Part shown: piece after piece, positions 17,371 to 26,232 of the stretch
How positions within the stretch are numbered: position 1 is the first letter of the stretch
Layout of the letters: every line of letters starts with the position of its first letter
NCBI GenBank assembly: GCA_013695465.1
Contig: JACDAL010000179.1
Span: forward strand, 1-57,281
From: Actinomycetota bacterium
GTDB lineage: Bacteria > Actinomycetota > CADDZG01 > WHSQ01
Direction: 5' to 3'
Length of the DNA stretch: 57,281 nt
Translations under genes and position numbers: made by a program
Notes under the pieces: generated by a model
The model's input: only the letters and a program-made list of their open reading frames with translations
Database searches by the model: none
Told to the model about the DNA's origin: nothing

Positions 17371-17955
17371 TCAGCGATTCAGCCACTGGTACGCCAGCAG
17401 CGAGGCGACCTCGTGCACCAGCTCACGGGCCTTGGTGGCGCGGCTGCGGTTGAGCTCGGCATAGGAGGCCGGGCTCGTGTAGGCGGCCTCGAAGCCGAGG
17501 TCCAGCGCCATCGTCTTGATCCGCCTCGAGTGCAGAGGGTCCGAGACCAATAGCACCGAGTCGATGCCCTGTTGCTCGGCAATTTCGGCGACGGCCTCAA
17601 GGCTCTCTAACGTCGTCGTTCCCTGTTCTTCGAGGAGGATCCTTTGCGCGGGGATACCCTGCTCGATCAAGTAGGCCTCGCCTGCCTCGGACTCGGTGAA
17701 GCGGTCGCCCGGCTGCTTTCCTCCGGTCACGATGATCGTTTCCGAGACATCGGTGTCGAAGAGGTGGGCGCTTTGCTCGAGTCGTGCTTCGAACACCGGC
17801 GAAGGCACGCCGTCGTACTGCGCTGCGCCGAGCACCACGATAGCATCGGCCGAGCGGACCTCGTCGTCGCGCGACTGCTCCCAGACCAAGAATGCGAGCG
17901 TGGCAGGATAGGCGAGTGCCGCTAGAAGTAACGCGATGGTGATCTTGCGGAACAT
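17371..17955 (-). CDS. YdcF-family (DUF218) membrane-anchored protein
   Basis: 194 aa. An N-terminal membrane segment (ITIALLLAALAYPATLAFLV) is followed by the DUF218 domain: ADAIVVLGAAQYDGVPSPVF, TIIVTGGKQPGDRFTESEA, a middle stretch resembling AYLIEQGIPAQRILLEEQ, and LLVSDPLHSRRIKTMA. Family members are linked to envelope biogenesis and vancomycin sensitivity, and their enzymatic activity is still unclear. The stop faces the lipid-kinase gene across a 106-nt gap in which I see no strong hairpin. The gene lies 24 nt downstream of sdhB on the same strand, so it may be read through from the sdh operon. Confidence 0.87.
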   Translation of the reverse strand: MFRKITIALLLAALAYPATLAFLVWEQSRDDEVRSADAIVVLGAAQYDGVPSPVFEARLEQSAHLFDTDVSETIIVTGGKQPGDRFTESEAGEAYLIEQGIPAQRILLEEQGTTTLESLEAVAEIAEQQGIDSVLLVSDPLHSRRIKTMALDLGFEAAYTSPASYAELNRSRATKARELVHEVASLLAYQWLNR

Positions 17956-17979
17956 CGTCGCACCGGCCTAGTGGGGCAC

Positions 17980-18684
17980 CTAGAACGACCTGTAAAGCGC
18001 GACGCGCTTTACTTCTTGAATCGCCTTGGTGACCTTGATCCCGCGCGGACATGCCTCAGTGCAGTTGAACGCGGTCCGGCATTTGTAGGCGCCGTCCCTC
18101 TGCGAGAGGATCTCGAGGCGCTCGTCTCCTCCTGTGTCGCGCGAGTCGAAGATGAAACGATGAGCGTTGACGATGGCTGCGGGACCAACGTATTCCTCGT
18201 CGGACCAGAAGATTGGACACGCGGTAGTGCATGCTGCGCAAAGGATGCATTTGGTGGTGTCCTCGAAGCGGTCGCGCTCTTCCTGGGACTGGATGCGCTC
18301 GCGCGCGGGCTCGTGCTCTGACTCGTCGACGATGAGCCATGGCTTGACCGCCTTGTAGCCAGCGAAGAAAGGCTCCATGTCGACGATGAAGTCCTTGAGC
18401 ACCGAAAGGCCCCGGATGGGCTCGACTGTTATTGGCTGCTTGAGATCCTTGATGAGGACCTTGCAAGCCAGCACGTTGACACCGTTCACGACCATGGCAT
18501 CGGAGCCGCACACTCCGTGCGCGCAGGAAAAGCGCAGCGCCAGTGAGGAATCCAGCTCCCACTTGACCTTGTGGAGGCAGTCCAACAGGCGCTCCATCGG
18601 GTCTGCCTGGACGCGATAGCTCTCGAAGTGAGGCCGGGAGTCGAACTCCGGGTTGTAGCGCAGCAGGTTGAGGTCGACGTTCAA
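17980..18684 (-). CDS. sdhB: Succinate dehydrogenase iron-sulfur subunit
   Basis: 234 aa, TTG start 4 nt after the sdhA stop, with GGAAG upstream. The [2Fe-2S] motif is Cys54-x4-Cys59-x2-Asp62...Cys74 (SCAHGVCGSDAMVVNG). Asp in third position is the same substitution as in E. coli SdhB, so not a defect. The C-terminal half has CILCAACTTACP for the [4Fe-4S] cluster and CRTAFNCTEACPRGI for the [3Fe-4S]/[4Fe-4S] ligands. It passes electrons from the flavoprotein to quinone at the inner membrane. Confidence 0.95.
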   Translation of the reverse strand: MNVDLNLLRYNPEFDSRPHFESYRVQADPMERLLDCLHKVKWELDSSLALRFSCAHGVCGSDAMVVNGVNVLACKVLIKDLKQPITVEPIRGLSVLKDFIVDMEPFFAGYKAVKPWLIVDESEHEPARERIQSQEERDRFEDTTKCILCAACTTACPIFWSDEEYVGPAAIVNAHRFIFDSRDTGGDERLEILSQRDGAYKCRTAFNCTEACPRGIKVTKAIQEVKRVALYRSF

Positions 18685-18688
18685 CCTT

Positions 18689-20425
18689 TCAGTACTTCCT
18701 TTCGACGGGCTCGTAGCGCCCCATGGTGACGTCCTTGTGGTGGAGCTTGGTGTCTCCAGCCGCGGTCCTGGTGATGAATGAGTGCTTGAGCCAGTGATCG
18801 TCCTCGCGCATCTGGTGGTCCTCGCGGTAATGTCCGCCGCGACTCTCGGTGCGAGCGCGCGCTGCGACCACCAGCGCTTCGGCCATGTCCAGCAGAAAGC
18901 CGAGCTCGATGTGCTCGACCAACTCGGTGTTGAAGATCTTGCTGCGGTCCTTTACCCGGCAAACCTCATAGCGCTTTCGCAGCTCGGTGATAGTCGAGAG
19001 AACGGAGCTCAGCGAGTCTTCAGTGCGCACGACCGAGGCCTTGTCCATCATCTCGTCCTGTAGTGTCGCCCTGATCGAGGCGGTCGATTCCTCCGAGCCG
19101 CCGTCGCACAGGGCCGCGATCCACTTCTCGGACGCCTTCTCCGCCCCCTCGGGCAGTGGGGGAAGCGGATGAGTGGAGGCGTACTCTGCCATGGCGATGC
19201 CGCCTCGGCGGCCGAACACGACGATGTCCAACAGCGAGTTGGTGCCCAGCCGGTTGGCTCCGTGAACGGACACGCAGGCGCACTCGCCGGCCGCATAGAA
19301 ACCCTGCACTACGGCGCCGGTGTGGTCGGCGAGGACCTCGGCTTGAACGTTGGTGGGTATCCCGCCCATGGCGTAATGCGCGGTGGGCACGATCGGCACG
19401 CCTTCCTTGACGGGATCGACGTCCAGATAGGTGCGAGCGAACTCGGTGATGTCGGGCAGCTTCTTCTCGATGACCTCGGGATCCACCTCGGTCAAATCGA
19501 GCAGGATGCAGTCCTTGTCTGGCCCTGCGCCGCGACCCTCCTTGATCTCGAAGAACTCTGCACGCGACACCATGTCGCGCGGCGCCAAATCCTTGATGGT
19601 GGGGGCGTAGCGCTCCATGAAGCGCTCGCCCTCGCCGTTTCGGAGGATGCCTCCCTCCCCGCGCGCTGCTTCCGATAGAAGGATGCCGAGGCGGTAGAGC
19701 CCGGTTGGGTGGAACTGATAGAACTCCATGTCTTCGAGCGGCAGTCCCGCCCGGTAGACAACTCCGGGCCCGTCCCCGGTGAGAGTATGGGCGTTGGAGG
19801 TAATCTTGAACATCTTGCCGTAACCACCGGTGGCGAATAGAACCGACTTGCAGTGAAAGATGTGGAGTCGCCCGGTGGCGAGTTCGTAAGCCACGATGCC
19901 GCTGCAGACGCCGTCGGCCATCAGCAGGTCCAGAACGAAGAACTCGTTGTAGAACTCGACCCCGAACTTAGTGCACTGCTGAAAAAGTGTTTGCAGGATC
20001 ATGTGGCCGGTGCGATCGGCTGCGTAGCAGGCTCGCTTGACGGGAGCCTCTCCGTGGTTGCTGGTGTGTCCGCCGAAGCGGCGCTGGTCGATCCTTCCTT
20101 CGGGCGTCCGGTTGAAGGGCAGGCCCATGCGCTCGAGCTCGAGCACCGAGTCGACGGCCTCCTTACACATGATGTCGACCGCATCCTGGTCGGCGAGGAA
20201 GTCCGAGCCCTTTACCGTGTCGAAGGCGTGCCACTCCCACGAGTCCTCTTCGACGTTGGCGAGGGCGGCGCACATGCCTCCCTGGGCGGCGCCGGTGTGG
20301 GAGCGGGTGGGATAAAGCTTGGACACGACCGCGGTCTTGACGCGCCTTCCCGCCTCCAGCGCGGCGCGCAGGCCGGCCCCTCCGGCGCCGACGATTACGG
20401 CGTCGTACTCGTGGATCTGGGCCAT
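18689..20425 (-). CDS. sdhA: Succinate dehydrogenase flavoprotein subunit
   Basis: 578 aa from ATG at 20425, which shares one base with the upstream stop (TGATG). The frame stays open 113 codons further upstream, but that part is an out-of-frame shadow of the membrane subunit. FAD-binding [14 protein letters not shown] leads. His43 in [10 protein letters not shown] is the expected covalent FAD attachment. [29 protein letters not shown] and YAMGGIPTN are dicarboxylate-site signatures. [20 protein letters not shown] is the family's C-terminal flavin loop. Catalyses succinate to fumarate. Confidence 0.97.
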   Translation of the reverse strand: MAQIHEYDAVIVGAGGAGLRAALEAGRRVKTAVVSKLYPTRSHTGAAQGGMCAALANVEEDSWEWHAFDTVKGSDFLADQDAVDIMCKEAVDSVLELERMGLPFNRTPEGRIDQRRFGGHTSNHGEAPVKRACYAADRTGHMILQTLFQQCTKFGVEFYNEFFVLDLLMADGVCSGIVAYELATGRLHIFHCKSVLFATGGYGKMFKITSNAHTLTGDGPGVVYRAGLPLEDMEFYQFHPTGLYRLGILLSEAARGEGGILRNGEGERFMERYAPTIKDLAPRDMVSRAEFFEIKEGRGAGPDKDCILLDLTEVDPEVIEKKLPDITEFARTYLDVDPVKEGVPIVPTAHYAMGGIPTNVQAEVLADHTGAVVQGFYAAGECACVSVHGANRLGTNSLLDIVVFGRRGGIAMAEYASTHPLPPLPEGAEKASEKWIAALCDGGSEESTASIRATLQDEMMDKASVVRTEDSLSSVLSTITELRKRYEVCRVKDRSKIFNTELVEHIELGFLLDMAEALVVAARARTESRGGHYREDHQMREDDHWLKHSFITRTAAGDTKLHHKDVTMGRYEPVERKY

Positions 20426-20844
20426 CAACCCGATACGCCGGCGTCGAAGGCGACGACCACGGTGGTGCCCATGATCATCAGGATCGCGGTCAGCCCGTAG
20501 AGCGTTCCCTTGACCGCCGTCCTGGCTCCCGGGGAGCGGATGTAGTCGTCGATGATGATGCGCAGGCCGTTGACCCCGTGAAGCAGAGCGAGCACTAGGA
20601 GGACCCAGTCGAACGCCCGCCAGCCGACGTTCGCCCAGCGCTCGGCGACGAAGTCGAAGCCGACCCTCTCCACCCCCGAGCCGACCAGGTGCATGACGTA
20701 GAGGTGGATGAGCACCAAGAACAGCAGGATGACCCCAGAGATCCGCATGAAGAACCACCACCACACCTCGGTGGAGGAAGGGCGGCGGCCGGGGGAGAAC
20801 GCTTTGGGCTTGTGCTTGCGATAGATGTCTTCCACGGTCGCCAT
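20425..20844 (-). CDS. sdhD: Succinate dehydrogenase membrane anchor subunit (SdhD-like)
   Basis: 139 aa from ATG at 20844; the longer upstream frame is not protein-like. Three membrane segments are visible: about 35-55 ([20 protein letters not shown]), 75-97 ([19 protein letters not shown]), and 110-132 ([19 protein letters not shown]). His residues in LIHLYVMH and ALLHGVNG are candidate haem ligands. The gene is the first of the operon; no second membrane subunit (sdhC) precedes it, since the next gene upstream is the divergent mutase. Either sdhC is elsewhere or this enzyme uses one anchor type. Confidence 0.87.
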   Translation of the reverse strand: MATVEDIYRKHKPKAFSPGRRPSSTEVWWWFFMRISGVILLFLVLIHLYVMHLVGSGVERVGFDFVAERWANVGWRAFDWVLLVLALLHGVNGLRIIIDDYIRSPGARTAVKGTLYGLTAILMIMGTTVVVAFDAGVSG

Positions 20845-20852
20845 TGGCTCGA

Positions 20853-20858
20853 ATCCTA
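20853..20858 (-). promoter_or_regulatory. -10 hexamer of the sdhDAB operon
   Basis: On the minus strand TAGGAT stands 8 nt before the sdhD ATG, suggesting a leaderless mRNA. No convincing -35 at 16-18 nt is seen. Confidence 0.45.
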
Positions 20859-20985
20859 ACCGTGGAGTTTGCCGTACGACCACAATGGGTCCACCGGCGC
20901 TTCCTCTAGCGGCTTCGGAGCGACGGAAGCTGCGGCGGGGAACTCTGGAGGAGCCGCAAGCGGGGGAGCCGAGCGGCCGCGAGAG

Positions 20986-20991
20986 TAGCAT
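20986..20991 (+). promoter_or_regulatory. -10 hexamer of the acyl-CoA mutase gene
   Basis: TAGCAT stands 7 nt before the GTG at 20999, again placing the transcript start at the start codon. It helps choose GTG 20999 over the longer open frame. Confidence 0.45.
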
Positions 20992-20998
20992 TAAAAGG

Positions 20999-22567
20999 GT
21001 GAGCGACCAGCGCATTACCGATTCGGGCATCGTCGTCGAGCCTGTGTACGGACCTTCTGAGAGACCGGTGCTCAACCCTCCCGGGGAGTATCCCTACACA
21101 CGCGGCATCCACCCGGGCATGTATCGCTCCCGCGTGTGGACCATGCGCCAATACGCGGGCTTTGGATCGGCGGCCGAGACCAACGCTCGCTTTCGCTACC
21201 TGTTGGAGGCGGGCCAGACGGGGCTGTCGGTGGCGTTCGATCTGCCCACACAAATGGGATATGACTCAGATCATCCCCTAGCCGAAGCCGAGGTCGGCCG
21301 TGTCGGCGTCGCCATCGACTCGCTCGCAGACATGGAGCTGCTCCTCGATGGGATCCCTCTGAACGAGGTGTCGACGTCAATGACCATTAACTCAACCGCC
21401 GCGATCCTGTTGCTGCTTTACGAGCTTGTCGCGGCGAAACAGGGAGTGAGCGGCGAACACCTGAGCGGGACGACTCAGAATGATATCTTGAAGGAATACA
21501 TTGCTCGCGGCACCTATATCTATCCTCCCAAGCCTTCGATGCGGATCGCCACCGATCTCTTCTCCTATTGCCAAGACAGGTTGCCGCAATGGAACACGAT
21601 TTCGATATCCGGCTATCACATGCGCGAAGCCGGTTGCACTGCAGTGCAAGAAGTGGCCTTCACACTTGCCGACGCGATTGCGTACGTCGAGGCCGCGATC
21701 GAGGCGGGACTCGAGGTGGATGACTTCGGTCCGCGCCTGTCATTCTTCTTTGCCTGCCACATGAACTTCTTCGAAGAGGTGGCGAAGTTTCGCGCCGCCC
21801 GCAGATTGTGGGCGGGGATCATGAAGGGGCGTTTCGGGGCCTCCAACGAGCGATCAATGATGCTTCGCTTCCATACGCAGACGGGCGGGGCAACGCTTAC
21901 CGCGCAGCAGCCGGAGAACAACATCGTGCGGACTGCACTCGAAGCTCTCTCTGCGGTGCTGGGGGGCACGCAGTCGCTGCACACCAACGCATACGATGAG
22001 GCGCTGGCTCTACCCTCTCAAAGATCGGCCATGATCGCCCTGCGCACACAACAAGTGATCGCGTTTGAGTCCTCGGTCGTCGACTCGGCCGATCCTCTCG
22101 GAGGCTCCTATTTCATAGAGGCGCTGACCGACGGCATCGAAGCTGAAGCGCGCGCCTACATCGAGCGAATCGACGAGCTCGGGGGCGCGGTCGAGGCGAT
22201 CGAATCCGGATACATGAAGCGCGAGATCGAGGACTCGGCCTACCGCATCGCCCGTGAGCTCGAGAGCCGGCGGCGCACGGTCGTGGGTGTGAACAAGTTC
22301 CAGAGCGGCGACGAGGAGGCGGTTGAGCTGTTGGAGATGAAGGAAGAGTGGCTCGGGGCTCAAAAAGCCCGGCTGGCCGAGGTCCGGTCCGGCCGGGACG
22401 AAGACGCAGTGGCCAAGGCACTGCGCGAGCTCGAGGACGCTGCTCGAGGGCGCGACAACCTGCTCTACCCAATGAGAGATGCGCTGGCGGCCTACGCCAC
22501 GCTCGGCGAGGTCTCGGACAGGCTGCGGGAAGTCTTCGGCGAGTACCGACCGCCGGCGAGCCTCTAG
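20999..22567 (+). CDS. Acyl-CoA mutase large subunit, catalytic domain only (methylmalonyl-CoA mutase family)
   Basis: 522 aa from GTG at 20999; the frame upstream is not conserved-looking. The TIM-barrel motifs are clear: [68 protein letters not shown], and [20 protein letters not shown]. The family's full-length mutases have about 200 further residues for B12 binding; these are absent here, so a separate small B12-binding subunit is required. The motifs are compatible with methylmalonyl-CoA mutase and with isobutyryl- or 2-hydroxyisobutyryl-type mutases. Paired with propionyl-type carboxylases elsewhere in the window, a propionate route is plausible. Confidence 0.88.
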   Translation: MSDQRITDSGIVVEPVYGPSERPVLNPPGEYPYTRGIHPGMYRSRVWTMRQYAGFGSAAETNARFRYLLEAGQTGLSVAFDLPTQMGYDSDHPLAEAEVGRVGVAIDSLADMELLLDGIPLNEVSTSMTINSTAAILLLLYELVAAKQGVSGEHLSGTTQNDILKEYIARGTYIYPPKPSMRIATDLFSYCQDRLPQWNTISISGYHMREAGCTAVQEVAFTLADAIAYVEAAIEAGLEVDDFGPRLSFFFACHMNFFEEVAKFRAARRLWAGIMKGRFGASNERSMMLRFHTQTGGATLTAQQPENNIVRTALEALSAVLGGTQSLHTNAYDEALALPSQRSAMIALRTQQVIAFESSVVDSADPLGGSYFIEALTDGIEAEARAYIERIDELGGAVEAIESGYMKREIEDSAYRIARELESRRRTVVGVNKFQSGDEEAVELLEMKEEWLGAQKARLAEVRSGRDEDAVAKALRELEDAARGRDNLLYPMRDALAAYATLGEVSDRLREVFGEYRPPASL

Positions 22568-22707
22568 TGCACCCTCACGCAAGTCCCGTTGTACCAGAAC
22601 GGCCCTGGATCGCCGATGGCGGCGTTACTCGTCGCTCACGTACCCTCCGGGTACGCTCGACTCCTCGCGCCTTGCCCACGGCTCCGCCGAGGTCGGAATT
22701 GGGATTC
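22568..22707. repeat. Dispersed repeat, copy B, inverted relative to copy A
   Basis: The stretch begins at the mutase stop codon. CCGAGGTCGGAATTGGG (in 22688-22704) is the reverse complement of the core unit at 10920-11007. The adjacent segment 22624-22669 corresponds to the flank of copy A in reverse, with a perfect hairpin CGTACCC/GGGTACG at 22639-22655 (3-nt loop). Only one core unit is present here against three in copy A. The 196-nt gap between the mutase and npdG contains no gene. Confidence 0.75.
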
Positions 22708-22763
22708 AATCTGCCGCGCAGTGCCGCCCTGGATACTGACGGTGCTTGCGCTCAGGAGCACAT

Positions 22764-23432
22764 ATGAGCATCGAGCGCGTCGCGGTGATCGGCGGGACGG
22801 GGGCCGAGGGTTTCGGTCTTGCGCTCAGGTGGGCCTCCGCCGGGATGGAGATCGTGATCGGCTCGCGCGATAAGAGCCGGGCGGAGGAAGCGGCCGCCCG
22901 TTTGCGAGAGCGCATAGGAGAGGCGCAGGTCTCCGGGCAGGTGAACGCCGAGGCCGCAGCAGGCTGCAGCACGGTAGTGGTCGCAGTCCCGTTCTCGGGC
23001 CAGGCCACCATCTACAAGTCGCTTGCGGGCGGGCTCAGGTCTGACGCCGTGGTGGTCGATTGCACGGTTCCGGTCGAGGCCGCGGTCGGAGGCAAGGCGA
23101 CGCACGTGCTCGGCGTGTGGGAGGGCTCGGCGGCCCAGCTGGCAGCTTCCCTGCTCCCGGAGGGAACCACCTTGTGCGCGGCCTTCCACACCCTCTCTGC
23201 CTCGGCTCTGGAAGATCTCGAGAACCATCTGGACGGCGATGTCCCAGTCTGTGGGCCCAAGGCCGGCAAAGCAGTTGTCCGTGAGCTGGTGGAGGCGATC
23301 CCGAGGCTCGGCTTCGTGGACGCGGGGCCGCTGGAAAACGCCCGCGTGGTCGAGCCCATCACTTCGTTGTTGATCGGCATCAACCGTCGCTACAAGACCG
23401 ACCGGGCGGGCATTCGCTTCACCGGGCTGTAG
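22764..23432 (+). CDS. npdG: NADPH:F420 oxidoreductase
   Basis: 222 aa from ATG 22764 with CAGGAG upstream. The Rossmann loop AVIGGTGAEGFGLALRWASA and IGSRDKSRAEEAA, the NADP 2'-phosphate-binding Ser/Arg stretch, are typical of F420-dependent NADP reductase. VVVAVPFSGQATIYKSLA and the terminal INRRYKTDRAGIRFTGL, including the conserved C-terminal tail, fit NpdG. The enzyme links NADPH and the deazaflavin F420, indicating that this organism makes F420. Monocistronic between the repeat and the convergent MarR-GNAT gene. Confidence 0.93.
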   Translation: MSIERVAVIGGTGAEGFGLALRWASAGMEIVIGSRDKSRAEEAAARLRERIGEAQVSGQVNAEAAAGCSTVVVAVPFSGQATIYKSLAGGLRSDAVVVDCTVPVEAAVGGKATHVLGVWEGSAAQLAASLLPEGTTLCAAFHTLSASALEDLENHLDGDVPVCGPKAGKAVVRELVEAIPRLGFVDAGPLENARVVEPITSLLIGINRRYKTDRAGIRFTGL

Positions 23433-23480
23433 CCGGTGCGACTGTTCGAGAACTAGAGCCCAGGCGAGATCCGCGGTGAG

Positions 23481-24398
23481 CTAGAGGTCAAGCAACCAGT
23501 TCTGCCCCACGAGGTCTTGACCGAAGCTCTGGTGGGCCTCGTCCGCCACGAGTCGGAACCCAACACGCTCATAGATCCTTCGAGCGTCCACCAGCACATC
23601 GTTGGTCCACAACATCATCTGCTTGTAGCCGGCCCGCCGAGCAAAGCGGATGCACTCATCTACGAGATGGCCTCCGACCCCGATTCCACGAGCGCTTGGC
23701 TCGACGAGGAGGATTCGGAGTTGAGCGACATTGTCCTCCTTCTTCATGCAGAAGACGCATCCCACGCGCTCGCCGTTCACTTCCGCGATCCAAGCTGCCT
23801 CGCGCTTGGGATCATGTTTATCCACGTGGTCTGCGACGATCCGGGCCACCAAGGCCTCGAAAGTCTCGTCCCAGCAATACTCCTGCGCGTACAACTCGCC
23901 GTGCCGTTGCACGACCCAGCCGTAGTCGCCGGTAACGGGCGCACGAAGGGTGACAACGGGTGGAACCTTTTCGCCGAGAAGCGACTCGATCACTGTTATC
24001 GAGGACATTAAGGCGTCTTGTGCGTCGGCGCTCAGACCGGACAAGAGTTCTCCGATCTGCTCCGAAGACCTGTCGTCGAGCAACTTGAACGCCTCCCGAC
24101 CCTGCCTTGTAAGTGAAACGACCTGACGCCGTCCGTCATCAGGCGAGGTCTCCCCACGAACAAGACCCCGCTCCTTTAGCCCCGATAGGACTCGGCTCAC
24201 GTAGCCCAAGTTCAGTTGAAGCCGTTCGGCCAGATGGCTTGGGGATGTGGATTCCAACGTCCCAAGCTCGAAAAGGACACGGCTCTCGGTGAGCGGGTGG
24301 GGGGTGTCCAGGAGGCCGTCCTTAAGAAGGCCGAGGAGCCGCGTGTAGAAGCGGTTGAACGACCTCAGGCGGATAACGCGGTCTTCGGTCGGCGACAG
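23481..24398 (-). CDS. MarR-type regulator fused to GNAT acetyltransferase
   Basis: About 305 aa if the CTG at 24398 is the start. Protein-like sequence continues upstream of the first TTG (24257) as SFNRFYTRLLGLLKDG and PHPLTESRVLFELG, the usual start of MarR-GNAT fusions. No ATG, GTG or TTG is available before an in-frame TAA at 24414-24416, but AAGGAG stands 8 nt before CTG. Winged-helix recognition residues are in LAERLQLNLGYVSRVLSGLK and the wing is DDGRRQVVSLT. The GNAT half has LLVEPSARGIGVGGHLVDEC. The fused enzymes probably sense and modify a small molecule. Unusual start and adjacent duplication are noted separately. Confidence 0.8.
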   Translation of the reverse strand: MSPTEDRVIRLRSFNRFYTRLLGLLKDGLLDTPHPLTESRVLFELGTLESTSPSHLAERLQLNLGYVSRVLSGLKERGLVRGETSPDDGRRQVVSLTRQGREAFKLLDDRSSEQIGELLSGLSADAQDALMSSITVIESLLGEKVPPVVTLRAPVTGDYGWVVQRHGELYAQEYCWDETFEALVARIVADHVDKHDPKREAAWIAEVNGERVGCVFCMKKEDNVAQLRILLVEPSARGIGVGGHLVDECIRFARRAGYKQMMLWTNDVLVDARRIYERVGFRLVADEAHQSFGQDLVGQNWLLDL

Positions 24399-24402
24399 AG
24401 TC

Positions 24403-24430
24403 TTAACTCCTTGCTCTTAACTCCTTGCTC
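24403..24430. repeat. Perfect 14-bp tandem duplication over the ribosome-binding site
   Basis: TTAACTCCTTGCTC occurs twice in a row (24403-24416 and 24417-24430). On the minus strand each copy reads GAGCAAGGAGTTAA, so the AAGGAG Shine-Dalgarno of the MarR-GNAT gene is doubled directly before its apparent CTG start. Just beyond, ACTATAGT in CAACTACTATAGTTG is a short palindrome that could be a MarR operator. Confidence 0.7.
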
Positions 24431-24551
24431 AAGTCAACTACTATAGTTGCTTCAGGCAAGCATATACGGCGGCGGTGTTCTGGATACCTTCCCTGTTTGG
24501 ACCTGCGCGGCCCGGAGCTGACGTGAGGTGGCCTCGACCGCCGCCTCCTGA

Positions 24552-24992
24552 TCACATCTCGATAGGGGCGAGAGCCCTCCGCGGAACCGGCGAGGAGTGG
24601 ATTATCGAGGTTGTCGTCTGCCCATGCGAAGTGAAGCGATCGATCACCTGCTCCAACTCATCGATGCTCGGGACCATGATCGTCATGATGTAGCAGTCCT
24701 CGCCGGTGATGCGATGGCATTCGATGACCTCGGGCGTCTCTTGCGCGACCCCGGCGATCCGCTTCAGATCTCCCGTATTGGGCCTGATCCGCAACATCGC
24801 CGAGATCCCGTAACCAACCTTTTTCGGATCGATCGAGGCGTGGTAGCCAACAATGACTTTCGTTTCCTCGAGCCTCCGCAGCCTGTCCGCCACCGCCGTC
24901 GAGGAGAGTCCGACGCGGCGACCAAGCTCGCTCCGAGTCAGCCTGGCATCGGCCTGAAGCTCTTGGACGATCTTCCGGTCGATAACGTCCAC
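24552..24992 (-). CDS. Lrp/AsnC-family transcriptional regulator
   Basis: 146 aa from GTG at 24992, preferred because AGAGG precedes it by 5 nt and length matches the family. The HTH runs from VIDRKIVQELQADARLTRSE to GLSSTAVADRLRRLEET. The RAM/effector domain shows VIVGYHASIDPKKVGYGISA and ITGEDCYIMTIMVPSIDELE. Expected to bind an amino acid and form octamers. It is divergent from an EamA transporter 113 nt away, the classic arrangement of an amino-acid-sensing regulator and an exporter. Confidence 0.92.
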   Translation of the reverse strand: MDVIDRKIVQELQADARLTRSELGRRVGLSSTAVADRLRRLEETKVIVGYHASIDPKKVGYGISAMLRIRPNTGDLKRIAGVAQETPEVIECHRITGEDCYIMTIMVPSIDELEQVIDRFTSHGQTTTSIIHSSPVPRRALAPIEM

Positions 24993-25040
24993 GACAACCT
25001 CTTTTCGAGTCGGCACCCAGATACACACACGGTTCCACGC

Positions 25041-25047
25041 TATTATG
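25041..25047. promoter_or_regulatory. Possible shared -10 region between Lrp and EamA genes
   Basis: TATTATG reads TATTAT (25041-25046) on the plus strand and CATAAT on the minus strand from the same bases. It is the most AT-rich point of the 113-nt divergent spacer. Transcript leaders of roughly 45-55 nt would result on both sides. No -35 was confirmed. Confidence 0.3.
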
Positions 25048-25105
25048 GCCCGAACACGCTCGACATGCCGTTCCCCGGACTTGCCCGGCAGGTCACGCTT
25101 TAGCC

Positions 25106-26047
25106 ATGGCGACGACGGGGAATCGAACGAAGCGATGGCAGCGGCGCGTCCTATCCGTCCCGCCGCACGCCTACTTCGTGGTCGGCGCGATCTTCCATTA
25201 CCTGGGCCCAGCCTTCGCCGTTCTTCTATTCACTCGTGTCGAGCCGCTGGGAGTCGCGTGGTTGCGCATCACCTCTGCAGGAATCGTCTTCGCGGCATGG
25301 CGTAGACCCTGGCGAGCATGGAGCTCCTTCTCGATCCGAACAAAGTGTGCCATCGTCGCGTGGGCAGCAGTGCTCGCCGCGATGAACTCCTGCTTCTACA
25401 TCGCGATCGACCGGCTGCCGCTAAGCACGGTGGCGAGCGTCGAGTTCATCGGGCCCGTCCTGCTCGCCGTCGTCGGGATCCGCAGCAGGCAAAATGCACT
25501 TGCAATATTCCTCGCGGCAGCCGGGGTCTACCTGCTCACCGGGATGCGTCTGGAGCTCGAACTGATCGGGTTGTTGTTCGCTTTCGCCAACGCAGCACTG
25601 TTCACGCTCTACATCGTTCTCGGGCACCGGGTGGCGCAGGGGGGACGCACGGCCGGCATCGACGCGCTTGGGATCGCCATGCTCCTTGCAGCCGGGTTCG
25701 CAGCTCCTATCGGTATCGCCGACGCCGGCGACGCGCTGCTTGACCCGATAGCGCTCCTGGCCGGGGTGGGCGTTGGTATCACCTCGTCAGTGATCCCTTA
25801 CGTCTTTGACCAGCTGGCTCTCGGACGCCTCACCCGGGCAACCTATTCTCTATTCGTCTCGATTCTTCCGGCCACAGCAACCGTCATCGGGATCGTGGTC
25901 CTCGCCCAGATCCCTGCCCTCAGAGAGCTCTTTGGGGTCGCCTTGGTGATATCAGGCGTAGCGACTCACCAGTCTCCGGGTGACAAGGCTCCTCCCGCTC
26001 AACCCGAGGTTCCCGGGCTGCAGGCGACGCACCAAACGCCAACCTGA
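25106..26047 (+). CDS. EamA/RhtA-like drug/metabolite transporter
   Basis: 313 aa with about ten membrane segments arranged as two EamA repeats (for example PAFAVLLFTRVEPLGVAWLR, IGPVLLAVVGIRSRQNALAI, ALFTLYIVLGHRVAQGG, GITSSVIPYVFDQLALGRL, LFVSILPATATVIGIVVLAQ). The second repeat begins near residue 150. Similarity is to the RhtA threonine/homoserine exporter branch. The last 30 residues are hydrophilic and proline-rich. Divergent from an Lrp-type regulator, so export of an amino acid under its control is the likely role. Start ATG lacks a strong ribosome site. Confidence 0.88.
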   Translation: MATTGNRTKRWQRRVLSVPPHAYFVVGAIFHYLGPAFAVLLFTRVEPLGVAWLRITSAGIVFAAWRRPWRAWSSFSIRTKCAIVAWAAVLAAMNSCFYIAIDRLPLSTVASVEFIGPVLLAVVGIRSRQNALAIFLAAAGVYLLTGMRLELELIGLLFAFANAALFTLYIVLGHRVAQGGRTAGIDALGIAMLLAAGFAAPIGIADAGDALLDPIALLAGVGVGITSSVIPYVFDQLALGRLTRATYSLFVSILPATATVIGIVVLAQIPALRELFGVALVISGVATHQSPGDKAPPAQPEVPGLQATHQTPT

Positions 26048-26232
26048 ACCTGAGACACTCGATGTCACCGGCGCTCTCAGGCAAGCTTCGGCCACCGCGC
26101 CTGAGGAAGTCCCTCTCCGCGTGGAAGGGGTGGGAGTAGTCGAGGTCCAACTCGTCGACCAGACCTCAGGGGCCTGCTGTCATGCTCGGGATGCCTCCTC
26201 GACATCTGACGCGTGTGTGGCTGCAACCAGTG

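Noticed and set aside
18505-18530. Loss of a [2Fe-2S] ligand in SdhB (Asp for Cys)
   Set aside because: The same Asp occurs in functional E. coli SdhB, so it is a normal variant.
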